Shown here piece after piece: positions 63,250-64,000 of a DNA stretch of 64,000 nt. Numbering within the stretch: the first letter of the stretch is position 1; the number at the start of each line of letters is the position of its first letter. A model generated the notes under the pieces. It had not been told where the DNA came from. It worked only from the letters and a program-made list of their open reading frames with translations, and made no database searches. The stretch is from Parvularcula sp. BBD 1991-13. Its GTDB lineage: Bacteria > Pseudomonadota > Alphaproteobacteria > Caulobacterales > Parvularculaceae. The position numbers and the translations under genes were made by a program. The stretch covers positions 248,001 through 312,000 of the forward strand of contig LYSZ01000004.1 of assembly GCA_001657385.1 (NCBI GenBank). Direction: 5' to 3'.

Positions 63250-63842
63250 TCGTCGACCGGGGTGACCATTTCAACAAGATGGGCCTGCGCCTTAAGATCT
63301 GCGATCGCTGGCGCGATTTCGATACTGCCGGCGAACTGGACATCATAGACGCCGATCGCACTGGGCCCTGCAATGACGCGGGCGTTTACACGGGTTAGAA
63401 GAGCGTTGATATCGTCAACACGCGCGTCCGGTTGAAACACGACCTTTGCCTGAGCATCGGCTGGCGCCGCGGTGGCGGGAAGATAGATGTCTGGTTCCCG
63501 ACCGCCGCTGAAATACGCGGTCGCAAAACTGCAGATGATCGCGAAGGATGCGGCGATGCCGGCGGTCTGCCAGACAGTGAATCGCTTGCCCGGCAAAGCG
63601 CCGGCGCGCAGCGACTCATTTTCCTTGTCGATTGCACGATTAAGGCGCGCCCACCCCAATTCCGGCGCCGCCGGCGCATCGCTTCGCGCCGCCGCCTTAA
63701 TTTGGCGCGCAAACGCTAGTTGCGCGCGAAGGCCTGGGTCAGCTTCGAGCGCCGCCTCGAAAGCAGCCTTGGCTTTTTTATCTAACCTGCCGCAGAGATA
63801 GTCCTCAACCGCCGTCGCCTCAATGTCGCGCCGTTCCATCAC
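63246..63842 (-). CDS. membrane anti-sigma factor
   Basis: 198 residues. The N-terminal cytoplasmic part (about 1-80) has the anti-sigma pattern EATAVEDYLCGRLDKKAKAA with PGLRAQLAFARQI; one membrane segment lies at about 88-110 (TAGIAASFAIICSFATAYF); the periplasmic end (about 125-198) has VVFQPDARVDDINALLTRVN and IAGPSAIGVYDVQF, a pattern seen in fervidolysin-prodomain-like C-termini of some proteobacterial anti-sigma factors. Predicted to hold the convergent ECF sigma factor inactive until signalled. Confidence 0.82.
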   Translation of the reverse strand: MMERRDIEATAVEDYLCGRLDKKAKAAFEAALEADPGLRAQLAFARQIKAAARSDAPAAPELGWARLNRAIDKENESLRAGALPGKRFTVWQTAGIAASFAIICSFATAYFSGGREPDIYLPATAAPADAQAKVVFQPDARVDDINALLTRVNARVIAGPSAIGVYDVQFAGSIEIAPAIADLKAQAHLVEMVTPVDD

Positions 63843-64000
63843 GTGTCACCTACATTCGAGCAGACTCTTTGTCGACCCGCGCTTGCCTTTGCCTATTAGA
63901 CGCGCTGCGGCGCCAGCGGTTCATAATACTGTGATGAATTTCTTTGTATGAACCGAAATGGTGGCGCGTGCGGTGCGTGCGTGTGATGATTATCACAGAT

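Noticed and set aside
56378-64000. Second attachment site matching the tRNA-Ser 3' end
   Set aside because: I searched by eye for GGGTTCGAATCCC and flanking bases in the rest of the window and saw no copy.

Overview
The window looks like chromosome of a GC-rich alphaproteobacterium. The taxonomic call is inference. It rests on strong G/C third-position bias, a TTAA-N7-TTAAC CtrA-type box, a DUF2794 gene, a free-standing homocysteine methyltransferase module, a speF-type leader hairpin before an ornithine decarboxylase, and several large TonB receptors. A Parvularcula- or Hyphomonas-like marine lineage would fit, but I cannot confirm this.

Layout. 1-9 kb: tail of an unknown gene, a DsbD/ScsB-type thiol reductase, pgi, a periplasmic cyclophilin, hisS, a small membrane protein, an AEC transporter and DUF2794. 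9-17.6 kb: a TTC38-like repeat protein, a Bax inhibitor-1 family protein, an RsmB-type rRNA methyltransferase, a secreted YbjN-like protein, an exported katG, and thiS-thiG. 17.7-23.2 kb: aroQ-accB-accC, then a large TonB receptor. 23.3-29.4 kb: small proteins, an EF-hand protein, an HNH nuclease, DUF423, nrdA under NrdR/CtrA-type sites, and an unknown membrane protein. 29.7-37.4 kb: hybrid kinase plus PstS-like protein, a class A penicillin-binding protein, a thioesterase and two VOC proteins, DUF2177. 37.6-45.2 kb: ABC-F ATPase, HTH regulator, alpha/beta hydrolase, a polyamine operon (ornithine decarboxylase plus deoxyhypusine-synthase-like enzyme) with an RNA leader, and a tandem-FKBP lipoprotein. 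45.2-56 kb: AzoR/DoxX with a divergent LysR regulator, a lysine-rich histone-H1-like protein, homocysteine methyltransferase, argE, a methyltransferase, a PPP-family phosphatase, galE-vanZ-kdsB, and tiny membrane proteins. A tRNA-Ser(GGA) lies at 56.3 kb.

After the tRNA the base and codon use becomes less GC-biased. The content changes to accessory type: a PchR-like AraC regulator, a TonB receptor with a Fur-like box, an overlapping LCMT-family methyltransferase, a truncated LysR fragment with about 700 bp of apparently decayed DNA, an outer-membrane beta-barrel, and a convergent ECF sigma/anti-sigma pair. I read this as a probable acquired segment beside a tRNA gene, although no integrase or second attachment site is visible.

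Most notable signals: (i) a duplicated ~105-bp intergenic element with compensatory stem changes (5.06 and 32.7 kb); (ii) a hairpin that would sequester the ribosome-binding site of the polyamine operon; (iii) a KatG with complete catalytic residues but an export signal and a cysteine at the cleavage site; (iv) a 16-bp triplication creating three successive start codons at aroQ; (v) a GalE whose YxxxK lysine is methionine; (vi) an iron-uptake-like regulator/receptor/methyltransferase module next to the tRNA.
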